A stretch of 63,889 nucleotides of DNA, from contig NZ_JASHKB010000022.1 in the NCBI RefSeq assembly GCF_030732865.1, forward strand, positions 1 to 63,889, given 5' to 3'. Position numbers and translations under genes: made by a program. Source of the stretch: Roseitalea sp. MMSF_3546. Lineage in GTDB: Bacteria; Pseudomonadota; Alphaproteobacteria; Rhizobiales; Rhizobiaceae. Positions 1 through 8,135 of the stretch are shown one piece after another. Within the stretch, counting starts at the first letter, position 1. Every line of letters begins with the position of its first letter. The notes beneath the pieces were generated by a model. The model had not been told where the DNA came from, ran no database searches, and saw only the letters and a list, made by a program, of their open reading frames with translations.

Positions 1-50
1 CCCCCCCCCCCGCCCCTTTTCGTCTTCCGCTTCCAGCACAAACCGATTTC

Positions 51-1169
51 ATGAGCCTGACCGAAGGCGACCGCCTCCACACCGTCAGCGGCGAGCACAT
101 TTCGAGCCAGCGCGTGCGGGCAGGCAGGACCGTCCTGTGGTTCGGCGCCCTCGTGATGGTCGCCGCCTTCGCCGTGCAGACGCTCAAGACGGCCGGGCTC
201 ACAACGGCCGGCTTCGACAACTGGCGGCCGGTCTTCTACGCCTATTTCTTCTGGGCCTTCGCGCTGTGCGCCTCGCGCGTGATCATCTACGGCGAACAGG
301 GCCAGAAGGCGCTGTTCGTGCTGCCGGCGGCGCTGTTCGTGATCTCGATGGTGGCGTTTCCGCTCGGCTTCGGGCTCTACATCTCGTTTACCGACTGGAA
401 CCTGTCCTCGCTCGACGGCGCCCAGTTCAACGGGCTCGACAATCTGCGGCAGATGTGGACCGACCCGTTCTACTGGAACGCGCTCGGCAACATGGTCATC
501 TATGTGCTTGCGATCCTTGTCGAATATGCGATCGCATTCGGTCTGGCGCTGCTGCTCAACGCGCAGATTGTCGCGCGCAAGTTCTGGCGCGTCGCCTTTC
601 TGCTGCCGCTGATGCTGTCGCCGGTGGCGATCTCCTGGATGGTCGGCAAGTCGATGTTCGAGGCCCGGTTCGGGCCGATGGCGCGGCTGGCGCGCTGGCT
701 GGGCTGGGAGAGCCCGTCCTTCTTCGGTTCGCCCGAAATGGCGCGGCTGATGATCATGCTGATGGATGCGTGGAACTTCATCCCCTTCATGATGATCATG
801 ATCCTGGCCGGGCTGCAGGCGCTGCCGCGCGAGGTGCTCGAGGCGGCCAAGGTGGACGGCGCCAATGCCTGGCAGACATTCTGGCAGGTGACCTTTCCGC
901 TCATGCTGCCGGTGTCGATCACCGCGATCATGATCCGCATCATCTTCAAGCTGAAGATCGCCGACATCATCATCAACGTCACCGCCGGCGGGCCGGGCGG
1001 GGCGACCGATTCGGTGACCAGCTTCATCTTCCGCGAATATCGCGACCGGTCCAATGTCGGCTACGGCACCCTGCTGGCCATGGTCTATCTGGTGCTGATC
1101 GTGATCTTCATGACGATCCTGCTCAAACTGTCGGACCGACTGGTGCGCCGGGCGACGGGCGGAGGCTGA
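51..1169 (+). CDS. CUT1 sugar ABC transporter permease (MalF/UgpA type)
   Basis: This is an inner-membrane permease of a carbohydrate ABC importer, 372 residues long. The EAA loop that docks on the ATPase is visible at about residues 261-275 (EAAKVDGAN). The protein is longer than a typical MalF-type permease of about 300 residues because roughly 80 N-terminal residues carry two extra hydrophobic segments (about 28-48 and 62-80) before the usual six. It is followed after 3 bases by a second permease. No clear ribosome binding site precedes the ATG, so the start is less certain than the identity. The binding protein is presumably upstream of the window. The substrate cannot be read from the sequence. 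Confidence 0.9.
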   Translation: MSLTEGDRLHTVSGEHISSQRVRAGRTVLWFGALVMVAAFAVQTLKTAGLTTAGFDNWRPVFYAYFFWAFALCASRVIIYGEQGQKALFVLPAALFVISMVAFPLGFGLYISFTDWNLSSLDGAQFNGLDNLRQMWTDPFYWNALGNMVIYVLAILVEYAIAFGLALLLNAQIVARKFWRVAFLLPLMLSPVAISWMVGKSMFEARFGPMARLARWLGWESPSFFGSPEMARLMIMLMDAWNFIPFMMIMILAGLQALPREVLEAAKVDGANAWQTFWQVTFPLMLPVSITAIMIRIIFKLKIADIIINVTAGGPGGATDSVTSFIFREYRDRSNVGYGTLLAMVYLVLIVIFMTILLKLSDRLVRRATGGG

Positions 1170-1172
1170 CCG

Positions 1173-2090
1173 GTGTCCGATCTGGAGATCACCCATGACG
1201 ACTATGACCGCCGCCGGCGCATGCGCTGGTGGCTGAGCCGGCTGGTCATCTACGCGCTGCTGATCGCCTGGACGCTCGTGTGCCTTTTTCCGATCTTCTG
1301 GACGGTGACGACCTCGTTCAAGCTGGCGCCGGACGTGATGCGCGGCAATCTGATCCCCTATGTCGACTTCCAGCCCAAGGATCGCGGCTGGGAATCGCTC
1401 GGCCTTTCGTTCGACACCATGTTCGAGGTGTCGACGGTGCGCGAGGAGTTCCTCAAGCGCTTCATGAACTCGACCGTGATCTCGCTGAGCGCGTCGTTCC
1501 TCGCCGTGGTTCTCGGCTCGCTCGCCGCCTACGGGCTGAGCCGATTCTCCTACCGGGTCGGCTTTCTGCGCAATTCGGACATCTCGTTCTTCTTCCTGTC
1601 GCAACTCATCCTGCCGCCGGTGGTGCTGGCGCTGCCTTTGCTGGTGCTCTATCGCGAATTGGCGCTGCTCGATTCGCGCGTCGGCATGGTCATGATCTAC
1701 ACGCTGATGGTGCTGCCCATCGTCATCTGGATCATGCGCGACCAGTTCATGGCGATCCCGGTCGAGCTGGAGGAGGCGGCGCTGGTCGACGGCATGTCGG
1801 TATGGGGCGCGTTCGCGGTGATCATCGTGCCGCTTGCCCTGCCCGGCATGGTCGCCGCCTTCATCCTGTGCCTGGTCCTGAGCTGGAACGAATACTTCTT
1901 CGCCGCGCTGCTGACCTCGACCAACGCCAACACCTTGCCGGTGATGATCGCCAGCCAGACCGGATCGCAGGGCATCAACTGGTGGTCGATGGCGGCGCTG
2001 TCGACGGCGGGCATCGCCCCGCTCGTGCTGGTCGGCATCTTCCTGGAGCGCTACATCATCAAGGGCATGACCGCCGGCGCCGTGAAATAG
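1173..2090 (+). CDS. CUT1 sugar ABC transporter permease (MalG/UgpE type)
   Basis: This is the partner permease of the preceding gene, 305 residues, with a cytoplasmic N-terminus, about six membrane segments and an EAA loop near residues 197-212 (EEAALVDGM). The start is a GTG three bases after the upstream stop, preceded by a GGAGG-like stretch inside the end of that gene, so the two are probably translationally coupled. No ATPase gene follows. The ATPase may be encoded upstream of the window or shared with another CUT1 system such as the one at 24128-25195. It ends 10 bases before the convergent SIS gene. Confidence 0.9.
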   Translation: MSDLEITHDDYDRRRRMRWWLSRLVIYALLIAWTLVCLFPIFWTVTTSFKLAPDVMRGNLIPYVDFQPKDRGWESLGLSFDTMFEVSTVREEFLKRFMNSTVISLSASFLAVVLGSLAAYGLSRFSYRVGFLRNSDISFFFLSQLILPPVVLALPLLVLYRELALLDSRVGMVMIYTLMVLPIVIWIMRDQFMAIPVELEEAALVDGMSVWGAFAVIIVPLALPGMVAAFILCLVLSWNEYFFAALLTSTNANTLPVMIASQTGSQGINWWSMAALSTAGIAPLVLVGIFLERYIIKGMTAGAVK

Positions 2091-2100
2091 AGCGTGTGGC

Positions 2101-2655
2101 CTACTCCATGTTGGTGTGGCGCGCGCGCATGGTCTGCGCCGTCTGGCCGAGCCGGCCCCGCAGATCGGCGATCATCGCCTCGAACACAAAGAACAGGGCG
2201 CCCTCATAGACCGAGCCCATGGGCAGCATGGACGTGCCGTCATCGCCGCCGTCGGACGCCATGGTCTGGGCCGGCACGGCGAGCACGAGATCGGCCAGTG
2301 CGGCCGATGGCGTGCCGGGCACGGCGGTGAAAAGGAGCAGCCGCGCGCGGGCGGCGCGGGCCGTGGTCATCTGCGCGGTCACCGTGGCCAGTTCGCCCGG
2401 CCCGGCCGAGACGATCAGCAGATCGCCCGCGCCCAGCGGCGGCATGGTCGTCTCGCCGACATAGCCGACCGCGCAGCCAAGGTGGTACAGCCGCATGGCC
2501 AGCCCGCGCAACTGGTAGCCCTCGCGGCCACAGCCATAAACGCCGATGCGCCGCGCACCGGCGATCATCGCGCAGGCGGTGTCGAGGCTGGCCGGATCCA
2601 CGCCGCCGAGCGCGGTCCCGACACGGTGCAGCGCTTCGTCGAACCGGCCATCCAT
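2101..2655 (-). CDS. SIS-domain sugar phosphate isomerase-like protein
   Basis: This 184-residue protein is essentially a single SIS (sugar isomerase) domain. It has a Rossmann-like start RIGVYGCGREG at about residues 36-46 and a second strand LLIVSAGPGEL near 79-89. The size and layout resemble 6-phospho-3-hexuloisomerase-type proteins, which interconvert phosphosugars, but the specificity is not established. The start was chosen because its ATG overlaps the stop of the kinase gene by one base (TGATG), as expected in an operon. A much longer in-frame opening upstream lies entirely inside the kinase gene. It is the last gene of the BtpA/M42/kinase operon. Confidence 0.8.
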   Translation of the reverse strand: MDGRFDEALHRVGTALGGVDPASLDTACAMIAGARRIGVYGCGREGYQLRGLAMRLYHLGCAVGYVGETTMPPLGAGDLLIVSAGPGELATVTAQMTTARAARARLLLFTAVPGTPSAALADLVLAVPAQTMASDGGDDGTSMLPMGSVYEGALFFVFEAMIADLRGRLGQTAQTMRARHTNME

Positions 2656-4157
2656 CACAGCGGCCCGTCGATGGCGGCCATCAGGTCCCTGGTCTGCGAA
2701 TAAAGGTTCTTGAAGATCGCATACTGGCGCTGATAGAGGGCGGCGTTTTCGGGCAACGGCGCCACCTCGCTCGCAATCGGGTTCCAGCGTTCGATATCGC
2801 CCGCCGCGACATCGCCGAGCGCCAGCGCGGCGAGAAAGGCGTCGCCATAGGACGCGCCGATCGACTTCTCGCGCATCACCTGACCCATTGCCGCGACATC
2901 GGAGGTCGCCTGCATCCAGACCGCGTTCCTGGTGCCGCCGCCGACGGCGTGCAGGCTTTCGGGCCCCTGGCCGATGTCGCGATAGGTCTCGATGACATGG
3001 GCCGTGCCATAGGCGATGCCCTCCAGCAAGGCCCGGAACATGTCGCCGCGCGTGTGGGTCAGATCGAGCCCGAACAGCATGCCCTTGGCGTGGGAATCGT
3101 GGATCGGCGTGCGCGCGCCGGAGAAATAAGGCAGCAAGATCAGGCCGTTGGCACCAGGCGGGGAGTCTTGCGTCTCGCCGACAAGGTCGGCAAAGGCCGT
3201 TTCGGCGTCCAGATCGCGGGCGAACTGGTCGCGGAACCAGTGCGTCAGCGTGCCCGCCGTCGGGATCCCGGCCATGGAGGCATATTGCCCCTCGAACAGC
3301 CAGGGCGCCGACCACAGCCGTCGGTCGCGCACCCACTGGGCGGTCGGCATGATGATGAAGATGGACGAGCCGTACATCACCATCATCTGTTGCGGCGACA
3401 GCACGCCGATGCTGACCGCCTCGGCCGCCGCGTCGATCGTGCCGGCGGTAACCGGCGTGCCGGCGGCAAGGCCGGTTTCGGCGGCCGCCTTCGCCGCGAC
3501 CTGGCCGACGATCTCGGTCGTCCAGACCGGCTCGGGCAGGCGTTCGGGCTCGATGATGTCGGCCGACAGGTCGGTGACGTAGCGCCGGGCGGCCATGTCG
3601 TAGAGCGGGGAGGTATTGGCGGCCGAATAGTGATCGATGACCACCCTGCCGGTCAGCCGCTGGACCAGAAAAGAGGTCGAGTTGAGCACATGGGCGGTCC
3701 TGGCATAGATGTCGGGATGGTTGCGCTTGAGCCAGAGGATCTTCGGGCCGACAGACTGGGCGGTCAGCGCGTTGCCGCAGCGTTCAAGGATCGCCTCCTC
3801 GCCGATTTGAGCGGTCAGTTCGTCGACCTGCGTGGCCGCGCGGTTGTCGACGCCGTAAAGGACCGCGTTCATCAGCGGCTCGCCCTGCGCATCGACGGGC
3901 AGCATGCACGGACCGATGGCGCTGGTCGCAACGGCGCGGATCGCGCCCGGGTCGATGCCGCTATCGGCCAGCAGCGTGCCCGTGACATGAACGAAATCGC
4001 CCCACCAGTCCTCGCGGGGGCGATGTTCCGCCCAGCCGGCCTGCGGCACCAGCATCTTGTGCCCGCGCGCGGCGCGGGCGACAATCCGGCCCTCGGGGTC
4101 GGCCAGAACGCCCTTGGTCTCGAAGGTGCCGATATCGACGCCCAGATAATAGCTCAT
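2655..4157 (-). CDS. FGGY-family carbohydrate kinase (xylulokinase-like)
   Basis: This 500-residue cytoplasmic kinase of the FGGY family would phosphorylate a sugar or sugar alcohol with ATP. The N-terminal nucleotide-binding strand VDIGTFETKGVLAD is at about residues 7-20. The second domain begins with GTIDAAAEAVSIGV, and the adenosine motif GGGTRNAVWMQ is near 406-416, as in xylulokinases and AI-2 kinases. The normal family length is 480-530 residues. Its ATG overlaps the M42 gene by four bases (ATGA) and its stop overlaps the SIS gene by one. The true substrate is unknown. The neighbours suggest it feeds a phosphorylated sugar to the SIS isomerase. Confidence 0.9.
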   Translation of the reverse strand: MSYYLGVDIGTFETKGVLADPEGRIVARAARGHKMLVPQAGWAEHRPREDWWGDFVHVTGTLLADSGIDPGAIRAVATSAIGPCMLPVDAQGEPLMNAVLYGVDNRAATQVDELTAQIGEEAILERCGNALTAQSVGPKILWLKRNHPDIYARTAHVLNSTSFLVQRLTGRVVIDHYSAANTSPLYDMAARRYVTDLSADIIEPERLPEPVWTTEIVGQVAAKAAAETGLAAGTPVTAGTIDAAAEAVSIGVLSPQQMMVMYGSSIFIIMPTAQWVRDRRLWSAPWLFEGQYASMAGIPTAGTLTHWFRDQFARDLDAETAFADLVGETQDSPPGANGLILLPYFSGARTPIHDSHAKGMLFGLDLTHTRGDMFRALLEGIAYGTAHVIETYRDIGQGPESLHAVGGGTRNAVWMQATSDVAAMGQVMREKSIGASYGDAFLAALALGDVAAGDIERWNPIASEVAPLPENAALYQRQYAIFKNLYSQTRDLMAAIDGPL

Positions 4158-5272
4158 GACGGATAGTCGTCCCTGTTCAGACTGAAGCCGGCATCGATGC
4201 GGCCTATTGCGGCGACGAGCAGTTCGGCCAGGCCGGTCAGGTCGCCCAGATCGCACATCTCCATGGCCGAATGGGTGTAACGGCAGGGAAAGCCGACATC
4301 GATGACCGCCACGCCCTCGCCGACCAGCTGGACATAGGCCGTCTCGGTGAGCGCCCCGGTATGGGCGCTGCGCTGCAATGGCAGGCCGGCCGCCGCGGCC
4401 GCGCCCTCGAGCAGCGCCACCAGGCCCGGATGCGGAAAGGCGCCGTTGAGCGTGCCGCGGCCGTGAAAGGCGTAAAGCGAAATGCCCGGCCCGCCGCCGA
4501 GCCGGACCTCGCCTCGGCTCGCCATGTCGGGCGTGTCGGCGGTTAGCAGCAGATCGAGCTGGATGGCGATCTTCGGCGCGAGCGCCTGCGCCGCCGGTAG
4601 CGCGCCGCGCAGGTTGAATTCCTCCTGGACCGAAAAGACGACATGGACGGTCGGCCGCGCCGTCACGGCGGCAAGCCGGCGAACGGCTTCGAGCTGAACG
4701 GCGCAGCCGGCCCGGTCGTCGACCGCGGTGCCGGCGATGCGTCCGCCGGCTAGGCGCGCCACATGCGGCCTGTAGACGACCGGTGCGCCGATCCTCACGC
4801 CCGCCTCGGCCGCCTCGCCGGCGCTGCGGAAGCCGCAATCGACGAAAACCTCCTGATAGGGCACGACGCGGTACTTCTCGTCCGGGCCGGTGGCATGATG
4901 GCTCTTGTTGGCGATCAGGCCGGGCACGTCGCGTCCCTCGCCGACCATGACCAGCACGGGCTGGGCGGCGAGCGCCCGCTCGGGCACGCCGCCGACGCGC
5001 TCGAGCCGCAAGAAGCCGTCGGGCTCGATCCTGCGGACGACGAAGCCGAGCTGGTCCATATGCGTGATCAGCATCACCGAAGGCAGGTCTGGATCGCCGT
5101 CGAGCGTTGCGATCAGATTGCCGAGCATGTCGGTGCGGCTGTCGATGCCGAGCGCGTCGAGCTGGCGCTTGAGCCAGGCGCGCACGCGGCCCTCATGGCC
5201 GCACAGGCCGGGGATGCGCATCAGTTCGTCGAGCGCCTCGCCGATGCGCTTTTCGGCCCCGGTCCCGGCCAT
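4154..5272 (-). CDS. M42-family metallohydrolase, SgcX/FrvX-like
   Basis: This 372-residue protein of the M42 family (glutamyl aminopeptidases and so-called endoglucanases) keeps the dinuclear metal and catalytic residues. They are His71 and Asp73 in THMDQLG, Asp185 in TAVDDRAG, the Glu217-Glu218 pair in VQEEF, Asp246 in TADTPD, and His334 in YTHSAME. Known members cleave N-terminal amino acids, but several with sugar operons (sgcX, frvX) have no proven substrate. This gene lies between a BtpA-family gene and a sugar kinase gene, so a sugar-linked substrate is an inference. The ATG at 5272 is favoured because it sits two bases after the upstream stop. Confidence 0.85.
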   Translation of the reverse strand: MAGTGAEKRIGEALDELMRIPGLCGHEGRVRAWLKRQLDALGIDSRTDMLGNLIATLDGDPDLPSVMLITHMDQLGFVVRRIEPDGFLRLERVGGVPERALAAQPVLVMVGEGRDVPGLIANKSHHATGPDEKYRVVPYQEVFVDCGFRSAGEAAEAGVRIGAPVVYRPHVARLAGGRIAGTAVDDRAGCAVQLEAVRRLAAVTARPTVHVVFSVQEEFNLRGALPAAQALAPKIAIQLDLLLTADTPDMASRGEVRLGGGPGISLYAFHGRGTLNGAFPHPGLVALLEGAAAAAGLPLQRSAHTGALTETAYVQLVGEGVAVIDVGFPCRYTHSAMEMCDLGDLTGLAELLVAAIGRIDAGFSLNRDDYPS

Positions 5273-5274
5273 GC

Positions 5275-6087
5275 TCACGCGCCCCGCGCCGCGCGCACGC
5301 GCGCCATGAAGTCGTCCGCCCGATCCGGATCGACCGGGTTCCAGGTATTGCCGTCGACCTTGAGCGAGGAGCCGACGACGCAGCCATCGGCGATGGCGAA
5401 TATGTCGGCCACGGTGGCGTGCCTGACGCCGGTATTGGCCATGACCGGCGTGTCGGGCAGCGCCTTCTTGACCGCTTCGAGATCGCTGATCGCGGCCGCC
5501 TCGCCGGTAATCTGGCCCGAAACGAGCACCGCGTCGGGGATCGAGGAGAAGACGGCGCTGCGCGCCCGGTCGGACAGCGGCCGGCGGTCGAGCGACCAGG
5601 CGAATTCCGCCGAGACGTTGAACAGCGTGACCAGGTCGGACCGGCCGAGCCGGTCGCGATAGCGCAGCGCCTTGCCGGCGTCGGGCGTCCAGGGCCCCAT
5701 GTCGGAGGCGTAGGTGCCGGTGAAGATCTCGCGCACGAAGCGCGCGCCGGTCGCGGCGGCCAGCGCCATGGTGCTCATCGGGTCCCACAGCACGTTGACG
5801 CCGAAGGGCATGGTCAGATCGTCCTTCAGCCGGCCGATGACGTAGGCCATCGCCGCGGTCGAGGCGGTATCGACCTCGAACTCATAGGGCCGGTCGTTCT
5901 CATTGCCGAACATGACCGCGTCGAAACCGGCCGCCGAAAGCGCCTTCAGATCGCGCCGGGCGGCCTCGACGATGGCCTGCATGCCGGCGCGGTGATCGTG
6001 CAGGGGCGTGCCCGGCAGGGCGCCCAGATGCACCATGGCGATGGCGGGCTTGGCCGTGCCGAAGACGGCGCTGAAACGTTCGGTCAT
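5275..6087 (-). CDS. BtpA/SgcQ-family TIM-barrel protein
   Basis: This 270-residue protein matches the BtpA family. Visible features are AMVHLGALPGTPLHD near the N-terminus, AGFDAVMFGNENDRPY, MPFGVNVLWDP, and a C-terminal phosphate-binding-like stretch VVGSSLKVDGNTWNPVD. BtpA was described as a photosystem I factor in cyanobacteria. Heterotrophic relatives such as E. coli SgcQ occur in sugar operons and lack a proven reaction. The ATG at 6087 is preceded by GGGAGGA with a 10-base gap, which rules against the ATG 12 codons upstream. It heads the four-gene operon ending at 2101 and diverges from the aldo/keto reductase gene. Confidence 0.85.
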   Translation of the reverse strand: MTERFSAVFGTAKPAIAMVHLGALPGTPLHDHRAGMQAIVEAARRDLKALSAAGFDAVMFGNENDRPYEFEVDTASTAAMAYVIGRLKDDLTMPFGVNVLWDPMSTMALAAATGARFVREIFTGTYASDMGPWTPDAGKALRYRDRLGRSDLVTLFNVSAEFAWSLDRRPLSDRARSAVFSSIPDAVLVSGQITGEAAAISDLEAVKKALPDTPVMANTGVRHATVADIFAIADGCVVGSSLKVDGNTWNPVDPDRADDFMARVRAARGA

Positions 6088-6089
6088 GT

Positions 6090-6138
6090 GCGATGTGTCC
6101 TCCCCTGCTGCCGAGGCTAGCACCGGGGGTCACATCGC
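6090..6138. promoter_or_regulatory. Widely spaced inverted repeat in divergent promoter
   Basis: The 117 bases between the divergent BtpA-like and aldo/keto reductase genes contain a perfect eight-base inverted repeat. GCGATGTG lies at 6090-6097 and CACATCGC at 6131-6138, so the arm centres are 41 bases apart, close to four helical turns. That suits a regulator binding two half-sites, but the left arm touches the ribosome binding region of the minus-strand gene and no regulator gene is adjacent. This is a candidate only. Confidence 0.3.
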
Positions 6139-6204
6139 TTCAAGCGTGGCCTTGCCGGCCGCCGCGCGCTGATTCATGATGGTGCCGCAAGGCGGAGGAT
6201 ATCC

Positions 6205-7227
6205 ATGAAAACAAGGCATTGGGAGCGGCTCGAAGGTCGCGGCATCGACTTCACCGAGCTCGGCTTCGGCACCGCCCCGCTGGGCAACCTCTACAAGGCC
6301 GTCAGCGACGAGGCGGCGCGCGAAACGCTCGATGCGGCCTGGGAGACCGGCTGCCGCTATTTCGACACCGCTCCGCTGTACGGGCTCGGGCTGGCCGAAA
6401 CGCGGCTGAACGGGTTTCTGCGGGGCAAGAAGCGCGAGGACTACGTGCTGTCGACCAAGGTGGGACGGCTTCTCGAGGTGTGTCCGCCCGAGCAGCGCCA
6501 CGGCATCGGCAAGTTCTTCGACACGCCCTCGCGGCGCGAGGTCTATGACTTCACCTATGACGGGGTGATGCGCTCGTTCGAGCTCTCGCTCGAACGGATG
6601 GGCGTCGACCGCGTCGATATATTGTTCGCGCACGATCTCGACCTGTTCAATCACGGCACCTGGGAGGCGCTCGAGGCCAAGCTGACCGAGTTCATGGCCG
6701 GCGGCTATTACGCGCTTATGTCGCTGCGCGACCAGGGCGTGATCAAGGCGTTCGGCGCGGGCGTCAATGAATGGAAGCCGGCGCAATGGCTGACCGAACG
6801 CGGCGATTTCGACATCTTCCTGCTCGCGGGGCGCTACACGCTGCTCGAGCAGGAGGCGCTGGAGAGCTTCCTGCCGCTGTGCGAGCAGCGCGGCATCGGC
6901 ATCGTCTTGGGCGGGCCGTACAATTCCGGCATTCTGGCGACCGGCCCGATCGAGGGGGCCTTTTACAATTACGATCCGGCGCCCCAGGACATTCTCGACC
7001 GGGTCGGACAGATCGAGGCGGTCTGCCGGGACCACGGCGTCAAGCTGATCGAGGCGGCGCTGAAGTTCCCGCTCAACCATCCGGTCGTGGTCTCGGTGAT
7101 CCCCGGCGGGCAGTCGGCGACGCAGGTGACCGGCAACCGGGCGATCTACGAGACCGATGTGCCGCCGGCGTTGTGGGCCGACCTCAAGCAGCGCGGACTG
7201 ATGCGCATGGACGCGCCAACGCCCTAG
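6205..7227 (+). CDS. Aldo/keto reductase, D-threo-aldose/L-fucose dehydrogenase-like
   Basis: This 340-residue cytoplasmic NAD(P)-dependent oxidoreductase carries the aldo/keto reductase tetrad at Asp54, Tyr59, Lys85 and His143. It has the family signature DTAPLYGLGLAETRLNGFL, and the cofactor-side stretch GGPYNSGILATG resembles D-threo-aldose 1-dehydrogenases and pyridoxal 4-dehydrogenases. Such enzymes oxidise L-fucose and related aldoses to lactones. This fits the nearby SMP-30 lactonase and L-fuconate dehydratase genes. The ATG follows GGCGGAGGAT. The stop TAG lies in a CTAG palindrome that also ends the convergent ribokinase-like gene. Pyridoxal as substrate remains possible. Confidence 0.85.
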   Translation: MKTRHWERLEGRGIDFTELGFGTAPLGNLYKAVSDEAARETLDAAWETGCRYFDTAPLYGLGLAETRLNGFLRGKKREDYVLSTKVGRLLEVCPPEQRHGIGKFFDTPSRREVYDFTYDGVMRSFELSLERMGVDRVDILFAHDLDLFNHGTWEALEAKLTEFMAGGYYALMSLRDQGVIKAFGAGVNEWKPAQWLTERGDFDIFLLAGRYTLLEQEALESFLPLCEQRGIGIVLGGPYNSGILATGPIEGAFYNYDPAPQDILDRVGQIEAVCRDHGVKLIEAALKFPLNHPVVVSVIPGGQSATQVTGNRAIYETDVPPALWADLKQRGLMRMDAPTP

Positions 7228-8135
7228 AATCGGTCGAGCAGGGCGCGCACCGCGTCCGGGCCGATCCGGTCGCGGTCGGCGACGGGCGTGGACACAAAAA
7301 GCGCGGCGGCGGCCATCGCGTAAGACAGCGCGGCGGCCATCGCATCGCCCTGCGCAAGCCTGGCGACGAGCGCGCCGCAGAACATGTCGCCGGCGCCGTG
7401 GCTCGAGGCGACCGGCACGCACGGGGCTTCATGGTGAAGGGCGCCCTGCCCCTTGCGGCGATGGACCAGACCGTCCGCGCCGAGCGTGACGATCAGGTCG
7501 GCCGGGCCGCCGGCCCACGGATCGACCGCGCGCAACGCCGCGTCGATTGTCGCGACCGGCCCGCCAAGCAGCGCCTCGGCCTCGATGCGGTTGACGATGA
7601 GAATATCGACCAGGGCGAGCAGGCCCGGATCGAGCGGGCGCATGGGCGCGGCGTTCAGAACGGTTTTCGCGCCCTGATCGGCCGCCATGCGGGCCAAAGC
7701 AAGGTTCACGGGCTCGGGCACCTCGTTCTGCAGCAGCAGATGGCCGGTGCCCGGCGGCCATGTCAACGCGGCCGGGTCGATGTCGCGATTGACGCCGGAG
7801 ACGACGACGGCGCCGTAATCGCCCCTGTCGTCGACAATGGCGACGCTCATGCCCGACGCGCCGGTTGCGGCCTGCTGAATGAGCGCGGTGTCGACGCCGG
7901 CGCTTTGCAGATTGGCGAGCAGCGTCTGCCCGAAACCATCGTCCGCCAGCCGGCCGGCGAAGGCGGTCGGGGCGCCGTGGCGCGCGCTCGCGACAGCCTG
8001 GTTGCCGCCCTTGCCGCCGCAGACATAGCGCACCGCGGCGCCCATCAGCGTCTCGTCGGGGCGCGGCAGGCGCGGCGCGTCGACGACGACATCGAGATGC
8101 AGCGCGCCGGCGACAAGGACGCGGCCGTCGCTCAT
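7224..8135 (-). CDS. PfkB-family sugar kinase, ribokinase-like
   Basis: This 303-residue kinase of the ribokinase/PfkB family has the first signature GGKGGNQAVASARHG at about residues 40-54 and the anion-hole/catalytic motif GAGD at 247-250 (Asp250 is the expected base). The usual Asp-Thr before GAGD is replaced by Ser-Ser-His. The length matches ribokinases. Its ATG overlaps the stop of the isomerase gene by four bases, so kinase and isomerase are co-expressed. It probably phosphorylates the ketose made by that isomerase, an inference from context. The stop codon shares four bases with the convergent aldo/keto reductase stop. Confidence 0.88.
   Translation of the reverse strand: MSDGRVLVAGALHLDVVVDAPRLPRPDETLMGAAVRYVCGGKGGNQAVASARHGAPTAFAGRLADDGFGQTLLANLQSAGVDTALIQQAATGASGMSVAIVDDRGDYGAVVVSGVNRDIDPAALTWPPGTGHLLLQNEVPEPVNLALARMAADQGAKTVLNAAPMRPLDPGLLALVDILIVNRIEAEALLGGPVATIDAALRAVDPWAGGPADLIVTLGADGLVHRRKGQGALHHEAPCVPVASSHGAGDMFCGALVARLAQGDAMAAALSYAMAAAALFVSTPVADRDRIGPDAVRALLDRF

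Noticed and set aside
1-11. Run of C residues at the window start
   Set aside because: It is probably just GC-rich intergenic DNA or a contig edge, with no structure that supports a function.
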